In this document: positions 17,051 through 25,907 of the stretch, in pieces | Layout: the number at the start of each line of letters is the position of its first letter | Numbering within the stretch: position 1 is the first letter of the stretch | Source of the DNA: JBBQQG01 sp038216175 | GTDB lineage: Bacteria; Patescibacteriota; Saccharimonadia; Saccharimonadales; OMJO01 | Assembly: GCA_038216175.1 (NCBI GenBank) | Contig: JBBQQG010000002.1 | Span: 1-64,000 of the forward strand | DNA length: 64,000 bases | Reading direction: 5' to 3' | Translations under genes and position numbers: made by a program | The notes under the pieces: model-generated | Database searches by the model: none | The model's input: only the letters and a program-made list of their open reading frames with translations | Told to the model about the DNA's origin: nothing

Positions 17051-17890
17051 ATGGGGAGTCTCAGGGTTGTATCAGCTTTTTATATTAAGCTTAAAGCTTT
17101 TTCGCGTATATTTACTGCCGTTTTACTTACTCTAGGTCTACTTATATTAAGAGGATCAGCTGCCGAAGCCTACGGATTACAACCAACTAACTATCGAAAA
17201 AATGAATCTACAAATAATCAGATCGAACAAAAGAGACGCATTGTATATTTCCAAACCCTGCCGCTGGCTGTAGTTTCCGAAAGTCAGCCTGATTGCAATA
17301 TAGACACGTGCATTGCTCTTACTTTTGACGACGGGCCTAACTTGGTTACGACACCTCAAATACTCAATATTTTGGATAAATATAATACTCCTGCGACTTT
17401 TTTTGTAGTAGGAAACCGGGTTGCTCAAAATAGCAGTTTACTTGTTAGAATGCAGTTATCCGGTGATGAAGTGGAAAACCATAGCTGGAGCCATCCCGAC
17501 TTTACAAAATTAAACAATGCCCAGATCAAAGATGAGATAAATAAGACCCAGGCAGCGGTTATTGCCGCTGGTCTGCCGGCACCGAAATATTTTCGTCCAC
17601 CGTACGAAGCAATAAATGCAAACGTATTGAAATCAGTAAATATGCCGTTTATTCTTTGGAATATTGATCCGCAAGACTGGAAATTAAAGGATCCCGGTAG
17701 TTTGGTCCAAACTATTGCTTCTCAAGTAAAGCCAGGTAGCATAATAATACTTCATGATATTAAGCAAAATACTATATCGGCACTACCTAAAGTTATTGAA
17801 ATTCTTAAAACTAAGTATAAGCTTGTCACGGTAAAACAATTATTAAATCTTCCAGAAGGCTCTAGTGGAGAGTTTAGTAAGAAACCCTGA
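17051..17890 (+). CDS. Secreted polysaccharide deacetylase (NodB domain)
   Basis: 279 residues. A signal peptide or anchor (about 14-38) followed by a CE4 NodB domain: LTFDDGPN (motif 1, metal Asp pair), HSWSHPDFTKL (motif 2, two metal His), RPPYEA (motif 3), DPQDWKL (motif 4) and IILHDI (motif 5). It removes acetyl groups from GlcNAc or MurNAc polymers outside the cell, likely on its own or its host's wall. A TATAAT box ends nine bases before the ATG with no Shine-Dalgarno. It closes the peptidoglycan group. Confidence 0.93.
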   Translation: MGSLRVVSAFYIKLKAFSRIFTAVLLTLGLLILRGSAAEAYGLQPTNYRKNESTNNQIEQKRRIVYFQTLPLAVVSESQPDCNIDTCIALTFDDGPNLVTTPQILNILDKYNTPATFFVVGNRVAQNSSLLVRMQLSGDEVENHSWSHPDFTKLNNAQIKDEINKTQAAVIAAGLPAPKYFRPPYEAINANVLKSVNMPFILWNIDPQDWKLKDPGSLVQTIASQVKPGSIIILHDIKQNTISALPKVIEILKTKYKLVTVKQLLNLPEGSSGEFSKKP

Positions 17891-17981
17891 ATTAAATAAC
17901 TAAGAACTGAATTTATAAGTCGTATTAATTTAACTGTTTAACAGCTATAATGTTATTAATTATTTTTTGGAGTTTTTTTAA

Positions 17982-20447
17982 ATGAAGCGGTACAACCCTA
18001 AAGACATTGAATCGAAGTGGCAAGATTCTTGGGAAAAACAGCAGCTTTATAAGGCCGAGACTACGAGTGCTAAGCCAAGTAAATACATTTTAGAATATTT
18101 CCCTTATCCGAGCGGCGCTGCTATGCATGTCGGCCACGTAAGAAATTATACTATCGGTGATGTTTTATCTAGATACGAACGGATGCGCGGTTTTAACATT
18201 TTACATCCAATGGGCTGGGATGCGTTTGGTCTTCCGGCTGAGCGGTATGCGATTAAAACCGGAACCAGTCCCCAGCTAGCAATTGAGAAGAACACTGCTA
18301 AATTTAAACAACAGCTTATTCAAATGGGATTCGGCTACGATTGGTCTAGGGAGATAAATAGTAGTGACCCTGATTACTATAAATGGACACAGTGGTTGTT
18401 TTTACTGCTGTTTAAAAGAGGCTTGGCATACCAAAAAGAAGCTTTAGTTAATTGGGACCCAGTAGATAAAACGGTGCTTGCGAATGAGCAGGTAATCGAC
18501 GGGCGGGCTGATCGCAGCGGTGCGATAGTCGAGAAAAAGGCGCTAAAGCAATGGTTTTTTAAGATTACAGATTATGCCGATCGATTAGAGCACGATCTAG
18601 ATAGCGTTAATTGGAGTTCATCAATTAAAACCATGCAGCGTAACTGGATCGGACGATCGAAAGGTATGGTATTTACTGCACCGGTTAAGGACACTAATTT
18701 AGAAATACAAACTTTTTCGGCTCACTTTGAAGCATTTCGGGCCGATACGTTTGTCGTAATTGCACCAGACCATCCATTTTTAGCTGAACTTGTTAGTGGC
18801 ACAACTGACGAGGCACAAATACTTGAATTTGCCGGCGATATGATTAAAAAAAGGGATGCCAAGGGCTACACCGATGAGGAAAATGTCGAGGGTATATTTA
18901 CCGGCCGTTATATTGTCGATCCGGTTGGCAACGGTGATTTACCTATTTGGGTTGCCAGCTACGCAATTTCTCATTATGGAACTGGAATCGTAAAATGCTC
19001 GGCTCATGATGAACGAGACTTTCGTTTTGCAAAAAAATATAACTTAAAACTAAAACCGGTGCTTTTCCCGGCAGATAAAATACAGGCTGAAAAAGTTAAA
19101 AATCTAGAAGTTTGCTATACAGATATGAAAAATGGGATTCTGACTGAACCGGAAGAATTTAACGGTCAGGCGGCCGGTCCGCTTCGTGAAAATATAATTC
19201 AGTATTTGGAAGACAAACAGCTAGCTACAACCCATGTAAGTTATAAGATTCGTGATTGGCTTATTAGTAGGCAGCGTTACTGGGGAGCGCCGATACCTAT
19301 TATTCATTGCCCAGAGCACGGCGCAGTACCGGTACCGGAAGATCAATTACCGGTAGTTTTACCCGCTATGGAGAGCTATCAGCCTAGTGGCGACGGTCGC
19401 AGTCCGCTGGCTAGTGTGCCAGAGTTTGTAAATACAACCTGCCCTATTTGCGGAGGCAAAGCTGAACGTGAAACTGATACTATGGACGGTTTCGCCTGTA
19501 GCAGCTGGTATTTTCTGCGTTTTGCTGACCCGCATAATGCAAGTCAGGCGTTTGATAAATCGATTGTCGATAAATGGTTACCTGTTGACGACTATATCGG
19601 TGGTGCGGAGCATGCCGTCATGCATTTACTATATGCTAGGTTTTGGACCAAGGTAATGTATGACGAAGGTTTAATTAGCTTTCAAGAACCATTTAAAACA
19701 CTTAGAAATCAGGGTATGATTCTTGCCCCGGATGGTCAGAAAATGAGTAAAAGTAAGAATAATACGATTGAGCCGGGCGTTATTATTGATCAGGGCTACG
19801 GTGCAGACTCGGTTAGAATTATGGAGCTATTTATCGGTCCTTGGAATCAAATGGCGAGTTGGAGTGTCGAGGGAATGGGTGGTAGTTTCAGATTTTTGCA
19901 ACGAGTCTGGAATATAACTCAGGAATTTAACGATCAACAATTTAATGATGCTACTGAGCAAGTTGAGCTGTTAAAAGAAACTCATGCAACAATTGTTAGC
20001 GTGTCGAATGATCTTAAACAACTTGGACTTAATACCGCCATCGCTTCGTTAATGGAGTTTGTAAACAAGCTTTATAAATTTAAATCGGGGGCTGGATTTA
20101 AAAATAAAGACTCTTGGTCGTTTGCAATTGAAATTATGCTTAAACTTTTGGCGCCGTTTGCTCCTCATATCACTGAAGAATTATGGCATCAACTAGGGCA
20201 TAATGATTCAATCCATATTAGCCAGTGGCCGGAGTCTGAAGAAAAATATTTAATCCGAGATATAGTAAAGATTGTTATTCAGGTAAATGGAAAAGTAAGG
20301 GCGACACTTGACGTCAAAAATAACGAAACTGAACAGGAAGTAATTAAACTTGCTAAAGAAAATAAAAATGTTGAGAAATATTTGTTTGATAAAAAAATAG
20401 TTAAAACTATATACATACCAAATAAGATACTGAGTATAGTTATATAA
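17982..20447 (+). CDS. leuS: Leucyl-tRNA synthetase
   Basis: 821 residues. Class I synthetase charging tRNA-Leu. The HIGH motif is HVGH at about 49-52 inside SGAAMHVGHVRNYT, an editing (CP1) domain fills about 220-410, WYFLRFADPHN follows, and the KMSKS loop is KMSKSKNNTIEPG near residue 586. The C-terminal anticodon-binding domain and the extension with IQVNGKVRATL are present, so the enzyme looks complete. TTTGGAG lies about 11 bases before the ATG. Confidence 0.98.
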   Translation: MKRYNPKDIESKWQDSWEKQQLYKAETTSAKPSKYILEYFPYPSGAAMHVGHVRNYTIGDVLSRYERMRGFNILHPMGWDAFGLPAERYAIKTGTSPQLAIEKNTAKFKQQLIQMGFGYDWSREINSSDPDYYKWTQWLFLLLFKRGLAYQKEALVNWDPVDKTVLANEQVIDGRADRSGAIVEKKALKQWFFKITDYADRLEHDLDSVNWSSSIKTMQRNWIGRSKGMVFTAPVKDTNLEIQTFSAHFEAFRADTFVVIAPDHPFLAELVSGTTDEAQILEFAGDMIKKRDAKGYTDEENVEGIFTGRYIVDPVGNGDLPIWVASYAISHYGTGIVKCSAHDERDFRFAKKYNLKLKPVLFPADKIQAEKVKNLEVCYTDMKNGILTEPEEFNGQAAGPLRENIIQYLEDKQLATTHVSYKIRDWLISRQRYWGAPIPIIHCPEHGAVPVPEDQLPVVLPAMESYQPSGDGRSPLASVPEFVNTTCPICGGKAERETDTMDGFACSSWYFLRFADPHNASQAFDKSIVDKWLPVDDYIGGAEHAVMHLLYARFWTKVMYDEGLISFQEPFKTLRNQGMILAPDGQKMSKSKNNTIEPGVIIDQGYGADSVRIMELFIGPWNQMASWSVEGMGGSFRFLQRVWNITQEFNDQQFNDATEQVELLKETHATIVSVSNDLKQLGLNTAIASLMEFVNKLYKFKSGAGFKNKDSWSFAIEIMLKLLAPFAPHITEELWHQLGHNDSIHISQWPESEEKYLIRDIVKIVIQVNGKVRATLDVKNNETEQEVIKLAKENKNVEKYLFDKKIVKTIYIPNKILSIVI

Positions 20448-20449
20448 GT

Positions 20450-20965
20450 TTATTGATGCTGGGTTATAACTTTAACTACTGCTTCTGGTACTAAGATATC
20501 CTGGTTTGGCATTAACCTGTCAATATGATTGATGCTTAAAACTTTCGTAGCAAAACTACCTAGGCAATTATTAAAATCAACGCCAGAGACATGGTTATTT
20601 ACAGCAACGTCGCCAAAGCCGTCGTTTGGCTGAACTTGGTATTCGGTATAGTCGGTCTTTTTATCACTAAAAATACATATAGTTTTACTGGTATCGATTG
20701 GATGCGGTATAACAACGTCAGGCATATTTGCTGCCGCTAAACCGCCTGCGCTGAGTAAGGCGATTCCAGCTAGTGCAACGCCGGCGCCAGTACGACGATT
20801 ATGAACTGGATTATCTGTTTCCAGCTTTAGCAAAGATCTTACAAATCCCCCGAATCTATCCAAAGAATATTGAACATGACCAGAAATCCAGCCACTTTTT
20901 TCTGCAGCAACTTGTTCCATTCTTCGGTCCAAAAAGTTTTCCACTATCACACCAGTATTTTTCAT
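20450..20965 (-). CDS. Anchored protein with degenerate LysM-like domain
   Basis: 171 residues. A charged N-terminal cytoplasmic part, one membrane helix (about 60-82), and an extracytoplasmic tail that reads like a LysM repeat with an insert: YQVQPNDGFGDVA, a 20-residue insertion with one Cys, then SINHIDRLMPNQDILVPE. LysM domains bind GlcNAc in peptidoglycan; this one is divergent, so binding is uncertain. It is convergent with leuS (two-base gap) and has a very good promoter just upstream. Confidence 0.65.
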   Translation of the reverse strand: MKNTGVIVENFLDRRMEQVAAEKSGWISGHVQYSLDRFGGFVRSLLKLETDNPVHNRRTGAGVALAGIALLSAGGLAAANMPDVVIPHPIDTSKTICIFSDKKTDYTEYQVQPNDGFGDVAVNNHVSGVDFNNCLGSFATKVLSINHIDRLMPNQDILVPEAVVKVITQHQ

Positions 20966-20972
20966 GTTAAGT

Positions 20973-21002
20973 ATTATAACATAAGTATAACCACAATGTC
21001 AA
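20973..21002 (-). promoter_or_regulatory. Consensus promoter of the LysM-like gene
   Basis: On the minus strand TTGACA - 18 bases - TATAAT, with only seven bases from the -10 box to the ATG. A full-consensus promoter with an apparently leaderless start. Confidence 0.7.
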
Positions 21003-21088
21003 TATATAATTAATTGAAATATATAGGGTCAGAAGTTATAATATAGATAACATTGTCAGAATAATCATGCGAAAGGAGTTGTTATTTT

Positions 21089-21262
21089 ATGGGTAAACCA
21101 AAAAAGCGGACAAGCCCGCGTCGGACTGGAACACGCCGCAGCCATTTAGTACTTAAGCTTGCAAGAGCTGTTAATGGCCGTTCACCAGTAAAAGTTTTTA
21201 CCACTAGAAAAGAATCTGGTAAAAAATTATCAGCTGAAGTGACCTCAACATCAAAAGTTTAA
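21089..21262 (+). CDS. rpmF: 50S ribosomal protein L32
   Basis: 57 residues, standard for L32. The N-terminus MGKPKKRTSPRRTGTRRSHL has the KxxTSxxRxxxRRSHL signature. The zinc-binding cysteines of some L32 forms are absent, as in the cysteine-free type. GAAAGGAG lies about 10 bases before the ATG. It is followed by nusB in the same direction. Confidence 0.93.
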   Translation: MGKPKKRTSPRRTGTRRSHLVLKLARAVNGRSPVKVFTTRKESGKKLSAEVTSTSKV

Positions 21263-21316
21263 AAGCTTATACCTATGTAGGTTATACTGTGAGAAATATA
21301 AGAGGGATTTAACAAT

Positions 21317-21790
21317 ATGGCATCTAATCGTCACCTCGGTCGTATAATTGCACTGCAAACATTATATGAGCAGGATTTCCGTCGTGACTGTAATGACGCC
21401 AGTCTCAGCTCAGACAAAGTTTTAGAGCGTAATATTCACAGGTACCATGATATGGTTGACGATAGAGATTTTATCGAACGGCTAGTTAAAGGTGTTGATG
21501 CCAAACAAAAATCTCTAGACAAAATTTTACAACCAGTTGCACCTGAATGGCCAATTGATCAGATTGCTAGAATGGATAAAATAGTTTTAAGGATGGGAGT
21601 TTATGAGCTTCTGCACGATACCGACATCCCACCGAAAGTAGTGATAAAAGAAGCTGTAGAACTTGCAAAAGCGTATGGTGGAGATAACTCATCTAAATTT
21701 ATTAATGGTGTGCTAGGTACAGTACTTCGAAATATAGAAGAAGGTACTACAGGAAAACCGAAAGCACCAATAGAAAGTAAAAAGTCATGA
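21317..21790 (+). CDS. nusB: Transcription antitermination factor NusB
   Basis: 157 residues. Helical RNA-binding protein of the rRNA antitermination complex. The N-terminal RHLGRIIALQTLYEQDF, middle WPIDQIARMDKIVLRMGVYEL, and C-terminal VVIKEAVELAKAYGGDNSSKFINGVLG are the NusB blocks. It overlaps the NUDIX gene by four bases (ATGA); AGAGGG lies about 12 bases before its start. Confidence 0.95.
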   Translation: MASNRHLGRIIALQTLYEQDFRRDCNDASLSSDKVLERNIHRYHDMVDDRDFIERLVKGVDAKQKSLDKILQPVAPEWPIDQIARMDKIVLRMGVYELLHDTDIPPKVVIKEAVELAKAYGGDNSSKFINGVLGTVLRNIEEGTTGKPKAPIESKKS

Positions 21791-22284
21791 AAAGACCTAA
21801 ACCAATTCAAGGATTTCGTAATTTAGTAAACAGGCGACGACCGGCTATCAGCGAGGTAGTTCGTGAACCTACGGCCGGAGGAATAGTTTATCGGCGGAAT
21901 GCTAAGAAGCAGGTTGAAATACTGCTAATTCAAGATGCTAAAAACCGCTGGACAATACCTAAAGGTCATATTGAAGAAGGTGAGACGAGTAAAGAAACAG
22001 CCGGCCGCGAAGTTAGTGAGGAAACTGGACTTAAGAAACTTAAGGTATACGGCTGGCTTGGTAAAATTAATTTCAGATATCGCCGTCAACAAAGTCTCGT
22101 GCTTATGACAACAGAGATATTTTTAGTTGAAGCCTTAGGCGATACAGATGATATTAAACCGGAAGACTGGATGAACGGAATAAAATGGTTTCCAGCTAGC
22201 GAGGCGTTAGAAAAAATAGAATATGAAGATATAAGTAAAATTATTTTGCTTGGTTTAAAGAAAATCCGCCAATCAACTGCTTAA
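21787..22284 (+). CDS. NUDIX hydrolase
   Basis: 165 residues. The Nudix box GHIEEGETSKETAGREVSEE (about 60-79, continuing TGL) is intact, with the REVSEE metal-binding glutamates. These enzymes hydrolyse nucleoside diphosphates linked to another group; the substrate here cannot be read. It lies between nusB (four-base overlap) and rnc (four-base gap), suggesting a link to RNA or nucleotide clean-up. Confidence 0.92.
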   Translation: MKRPKPIQGFRNLVNRRRPAISEVVREPTAGGIVYRRNAKKQVEILLIQDAKNRWTIPKGHIEEGETSKETAGREVSEETGLKKLKVYGWLGKINFRYRRQQSLVLMTTEIFLVEALGDTDDIKPEDWMNGIKWFPASEALEKIEYEDISKIILLGLKKIRQSTA

Positions 22285-22288
22285 ACAT

Positions 22289-23002
22289 ATGCAAGATTTG
22301 AACTCATATATTAAATTCGCTACCGATAAAATCGGTGTCACGTTTAATGATATTAATTTGCTAGTTACTGCCTTTACACATAGATCGTATGTTAACGAAC
22401 ACCGAAAAACTGCCAAAGAGCATAATGAAAGATTGGAATTTCTAGGCGACGCGGTATTAGAACTTGTCGTTACCGAGTATTTGTATACTGGACACAATGA
22501 TCCCGAAGGTACATTAACAAACTGGAGGAGCGCTTTAGTTCGTACTGAAAGTATCGGCTCTGCTGCACTTCGAAATGAATTTGAGCCGCTGCTTAGGCTC
22601 AGCCGAGGTGAAAAGCGAGGAACAGTAAGAGCAAGAGCTCAAATACTTGCCAACTGCTACGAAGCAGTAATCGGTGCAATATATTTAGATCAAGGATACG
22701 AGGCTGCCAAAAACTTTATAAAAAACAGCCTGCTTACTACTTTCTCAGAAATACTGAATAGCGGTTCTTGGCTAGATCCCAAGTCTCATTTGCAGGAGCT
22801 AGTCCAGAGTGAAGATGGTTTTACACCAGTATACAAAGTATTAACAGAAGACGGACCGGATCACGATAAAATATTCAGTGTCGGAGTGTTTGTAGACGGT
22901 AAGCAAATAGGTGAGGGCATCGGACCTAGCAAGCAGGCCGGACAAGTAGCTGCAGCCGAGGCCGCGCTTAATGCGAGTAAAGATAGTCAAAACTCAAATT
23001 AA
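22289..23002 (+). CDS. rnc: Ribonuclease III
   Basis: 237 residues. Double-strand-specific endonuclease processing rRNA and other RNAs. The signature ERLEFLGDAVLELVV (about 48-62) with catalytic Glu and Asp, the downstream AIYLDQGYEAA acidic residues, and a C-terminal double-stranded-RNA-binding domain (about 158-230, SHLQELVQ to QAGQVAAAEAAL) are all present. No clear Shine-Dalgarno; the gene is tightly linked to the NUDIX gene. Confidence 0.96.
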   Translation: MQDLNSYIKFATDKIGVTFNDINLLVTAFTHRSYVNEHRKTAKEHNERLEFLGDAVLELVVTEYLYTGHNDPEGTLTNWRSALVRTESIGSAALRNEFEPLLRLSRGEKRGTVRARAQILANCYEAVIGAIYLDQGYEAAKNFIKNSLLTTFSEILNSGSWLDPKSHLQELVQSEDGFTPVYKVLTEDGPDHDKIFSVGVFVDGKQIGEGIGPSKQAGQVAAAEAALNASKDSQNSN

Positions 23003-23015
23003 TTATTTAGCTGGG

Positions 23016-23044
23016 TTGACAACAGAGGCCATAATCTGTAAAAT
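23016..23044 (+). promoter_or_regulatory. Promoter of rpsP
   Basis: TTGACA - 17 bases - TAAAAT, about 60 bases before the rpsP start codon. Confidence 0.65.
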
Positions 23045-23103
23045 GACCAAAGATTTAAATAACAATCTTAAGTATTTAGAAAGAGATCGGATTTAATTAT
23101 TAT

Positions 23104-23592
23104 ATGTTAGCTATTCGTTTGCAACGTACAGGTCGAAAAGGTTATGCCCAGTTTCGACTTGTAGTACAAGATTCACACCGTAATCCTAAAAGTGGTAAAG
23201 TAGTAGCCCAGTTAGGAAACTACAACCCACATACAAAGGCGACAACGGTTGATAAAGATCAAGCGAGTTTTTATTTAGAACACGGCGCACAGCCTTCAGA
23301 TCGAGTTGCTAACCTTTTAAAAAATGAAGGCGTTACACTTCCAAAATGGTATAAAAGCTCAAGCGTAAAAACAGGAACGATTAGACACCCAGATAAACTT
23401 AGAGCAAACGCAGTTGAAGCTCCAGCCGAAGAGTCTAAAGTTGAAGTTAATTCGTCTGAACAGTCAGTCAAAACAGAAACAGTAGTAGAAGAAACCGCGA
23501 CTGAGCAAAAAGTTGAAAGCACTGAAACAAAAGGTGAGACCGAGAAAACTGAACAACCTGAAACCGAGCCCGCTGAAACTGAAACTAAATAA
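23104..23592 (+). CDS. rpsP: 30S ribosomal protein S16 with long acidic tail
   Basis: 162 residues. The first 80 residues are a standard S16 (LAIRLQRTGRKGYAQFRLVV, then GNYNPH). The remaining 80 form a low-complexity tail dominated by Glu, Thr, Val and Lys with repeats of TE/VEE type; the usual bacterial S16 is only about 80-90 residues. Tails of this kind also occur in the next gene. Start chosen at the ATG matching the family N-terminus. Confidence 0.95.
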   Translation: MLAIRLQRTGRKGYAQFRLVVQDSHRNPKSGKVVAQLGNYNPHTKATTVDKDQASFYLEHGAQPSDRVANLLKNEGVTLPKWYKSSSVKTGTIRHPDKLRANAVEAPAEESKVEVNSSEQSVKTETVVEETATEQKVESTETKGETEKTEQPETEPAETETK

Positions 23593-23696
23593 TTGAGCTA
23601 CGAAATTAAAAGATCTTTATTGCTAGTTTGCCTGTGCAATGCAACTTGATTTGTTATAATAGAATACTGTAAGTAACCGAACAAGGAAGGCGTCTG

Positions 23697-24158
23697 ATGA
23701 GTACCATTGACCAACAATTCATAGAATATATTGTTAAATCATTAGTGAGTAAACCGGATGCAGTAGTAATCCAGCGACGAATTGACGAAAAAGGTGTCTT
23801 GCTAGAACTTACTGTAGACGCTGACGATTTAGGCCGAGTCATCGGAAAACGAGGAGCAACAGCACAGTCGCTTAGAACGCTGCTTAGAGCGTTAGGTACA
23901 AAAAATGAAGCTAGGTACAATCTTAAAATCGTTGATGTTATCGACGGCGTACCGATGGGACATCCTACTAATTATGCAGCCCAAAACGAAGTTCGCTCTG
24001 ATGAAAATACACCTCAGGAACAAAACGAACCTATAGAAAAAGAACCTAAGGTTGAGGCTGTCGCCGATGAGCCAATTGGAACCGAAGAAGATACAAATCA
24101 AGCCGAAAGTGATTTTGTTAGCAAAACCAGAAAAGAACTTGAAGAATTCGACGATTAG
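23697..24158 (+). CDS. khpA: KH-domain RNA-binding protein
   Basis: 153 residues. The first 80 residues are a KhpA/YlqC-type KH domain: LVSKPDAVVIQRR, then DDLGRVIGKRGATAQSLR with the GKRG loop that contacts RNA. An acidic Glu/Pro-rich tail of about 70 residues follows, unlike the 75-residue standard protein. It follows rpsP as in many bacteria. AAGGAAGG lies about eight bases before the ATG; a TATAAT box is at about 23656. Confidence 0.93.
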   Translation: MSTIDQQFIEYIVKSLVSKPDAVVIQRRIDEKGVLLELTVDADDLGRVIGKRGATAQSLRTLLRALGTKNEARYNLKIVDVIDGVPMGHPTNYAAQNEVRSDENTPQEQNEPIEKEPKVEAVADEPIGTEEDTNQAESDFVSKTRKELEEFDD

Positions 24159-24174
24159 GGGTTATAATATACCA

Positions 24175-24291
24175 TGTATTCGGCTGTAGCCTTTAACAGC
24201 GGTAAAAACAAACAATATAAATAAGCTCTGCGAGCCATTCGTAAGAATGGGAGCTTTATGTGACAGAACGAGCCCGTAGGGGTTCTTTTTG
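24175..24291 (+). ncRNA. Candidate small RNA or leader upstream of trmD
   Basis: A promoter TTGAAG (24139) - 18 bases - TATAAT (24163) overlaps the end of khpA. The following 115 bases hold a GCTG/CAGC hairpin, an A-rich single strand, a stem AAGCTC/GAGCTT enclosing CCATTC-GTAA-GAATGG with a GNRA-type loop, and a terminator AGAAC/GTTCT (24265-24291) followed by T residues. A separate TATAAT lies between this terminator and trmD, so the RNA is likely independent. Not recognised as a known class. Confidence 0.5.
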
Positions 24292-24316
24292 TTTTACATG
24301 TGATATAATATTATTG

Positions 24317-24964
24317 ATGAAAATACAAGTTATTAGTTTATTTCCTGAGATATTCCCGTCAGTACTTAACTCGAGCATGCTATGGAAAGCTCAGGAAAAA
24401 AAGTTAGTCGAACTAAGCTATATTAATTTGCGAGATTTTGGACTAGGTAAACGTAAATCTGTTGATGATACACCTTACGGTGGAGGTGATGGAATGCTGT
24501 TTATGGTAGAACCTTTGTTTAACGCAGTTAATTTTGCAAAAAATAAAGTACCAAATTCTGAGGTTATTTTATTAACTCCTCGTGGTCAAACTTACAAACA
24601 ATCAATTGCGAAAAGTTTATTAGAAAACAAACTTAATAAAATATTTGTCTGCGCCCATTATGAGGGTTACGACGAAAGAATTACTTCAGTAGTCGATAAG
24701 CAAATTTCAATTGGCAATTATGTATTAACAGGCGGTGAAATACCGGCAATGATAATAATTGACAGTGTTGTTAGATTAATTCCTGGAGTGCTAGGCGGAG
24801 AACAGAGCGCCGAAATTGAAAGCTTCAGTGACGATAATAATTTAGAGTACCCGCAGTATACCCGTCCTCAGGTTTTTAACGGTCTAAAAGTACCAGACGT
24901 GCTTGTAAATGGTAATCATAAAGATATCCAGACTTGGCGAGATAATAATTCTAAGATTAATTAA
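24317..24964 (+). CDS. trmD: tRNA (guanine-N1)-methyltransferase
   Basis: 215 residues from the ATG at 24317, where the family N-terminus MKIQVISLFPEIFPS begins; an in-frame GTG at 24260 would add 19 residues encoded by the terminator and is rejected. SPOUT enzyme making m1G37 in tRNA. DDTPYGGGDGMLF, CAHYEGYDERI, GNYVLTGGEIPAM and YPQYTRPQVFNG are the SAM-knot and catalytic blocks. A TATAAT box ends seven bases before the ATG, with no Shine-Dalgarno. rimM and rplS, its usual neighbours, are absent here. Confidence 0.96.
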   Translation: MKIQVISLFPEIFPSVLNSSMLWKAQEKKLVELSYINLRDFGLGKRKSVDDTPYGGGDGMLFMVEPLFNAVNFAKNKVPNSEVILLTPRGQTYKQSIAKSLLENKLNKIFVCAHYEGYDERITSVVDKQISIGNYVLTGGEIPAMIIIDSVVRLIPGVLGGEQSAEIESFSDDNNLEYPQYTRPQVFNGLKVPDVLVNGNHKDIQTWRDNNSKIN

Positions 24965-24972
24965 AGATTAAT

Positions 24973-25902
24973 ATGGACAGTCAAGAATTTAAAGAAACTA
25001 CAGAACAAAACCCCGGTCTTAAAGACTACGGTACCGATTATGCAAAGGGTATGGCATCGGAAGTTATAAATGATTGTTTAAGACTAGGACTTGATCCTGG
25101 ATTTGAACCGGTATATCGAATGCATTTAAATGAAATTCATTTTGTAGAAGTTCCAGTCAGAAAAGAGGACGTCGCAACTATTATTAGCAAATCCTCTATT
25201 CATAAAAATCATCCGATAATAACGCCGTGTTTAACTGTTCAGTCAATAATAAATGATGAAACAAATAGTACCGAAATAAACAGAAATGATCCACCACGAG
25301 TCCGGGCTATGATGGTGAGTCTTATTGATATAGGCATAAGACGAACAGAACTGGAAGAAATATTTAAATTACAAAATTTAGTCGTAGATAATAATATACA
25401 AAAAAAACTACAAGTCATATCAACTGACTGGATATTTTATGAGTTATGTATAGACGCCCTTGGAAACGCTTGTTATATGCAGCAAACTTTTCCCGACTAT
25501 GTTGCAGATTTCGATGGTCAAAATCCATACTATCATACTGAAAGAACTCTTAGCGCCGCTTTTTTATTAAAATCTAATGTTCTTGAGACAAAAGATCTTA
25601 AGCACCGAAATGTAGTTGATGATTCACAAAATCTTAAAAAAGGTTTTGGTTTGATGATGCTTCATAAAGAACTGCTGGCACACGGTTTAGTCGATAAGAC
25701 TAAGAAGGCCGATTGGATCATAGCTGAGCTAAGACGCAGATATCCCGATGCTTATCGATCAGAAGATATTGAGAAGAGGTTAAATTCTGTTAAACCTAGA
25801 TATGACGTTCGTGCTTCGCTAGCTGAGCTAGCTTTGTCGGTCTATGATCCTGTGTTAGACGATAAGCTAGAACAAGAAGAGTTAATAGAAATTAAACAGT
25901 AA
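24973..25902 (+). CDS. Conserved-looking soluble protein of unknown function
   Basis: 309 residues, hydrophilic, no signal peptide or membrane helix, predicted mostly helical with an acidic C-terminus. It starts eight bases after trmD and is probably co-transcribed. The codon pattern matches its neighbours. I recognise no family or motif. Confidence 0.7.
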   Translation: MDSQEFKETTEQNPGLKDYGTDYAKGMASEVINDCLRLGLDPGFEPVYRMHLNEIHFVEVPVRKEDVATIISKSSIHKNHPIITPCLTVQSIINDETNSTEINRNDPPRVRAMMVSLIDIGIRRTELEEIFKLQNLVVDNNIQKKLQVISTDWIFYELCIDALGNACYMQQTFPDYVADFDGQNPYYHTERTLSAAFLLKSNVLETKDLKHRNVVDDSQNLKKGFGLMMLHKELLAHGLVDKTKKADWIIAELRRRYPDAYRSEDIEKRLNSVKPRYDVRASLAELALSVYDPVLDDKLEQEELIEIKQ

Positions 25903-25907
25903 AACCG

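Noticed and set aside
23892..24101. Minus-strand frame opposite the khpA acidic tail
   Set aside because: Low-complexity antisense shadow; no start or ribosome site.
24260..24316. N-terminal extension of trmD from a GTG
   Set aside because: The extra 19 codons lie in the terminator hairpin and promoter; the family N-terminus starts at the ATG 24317.
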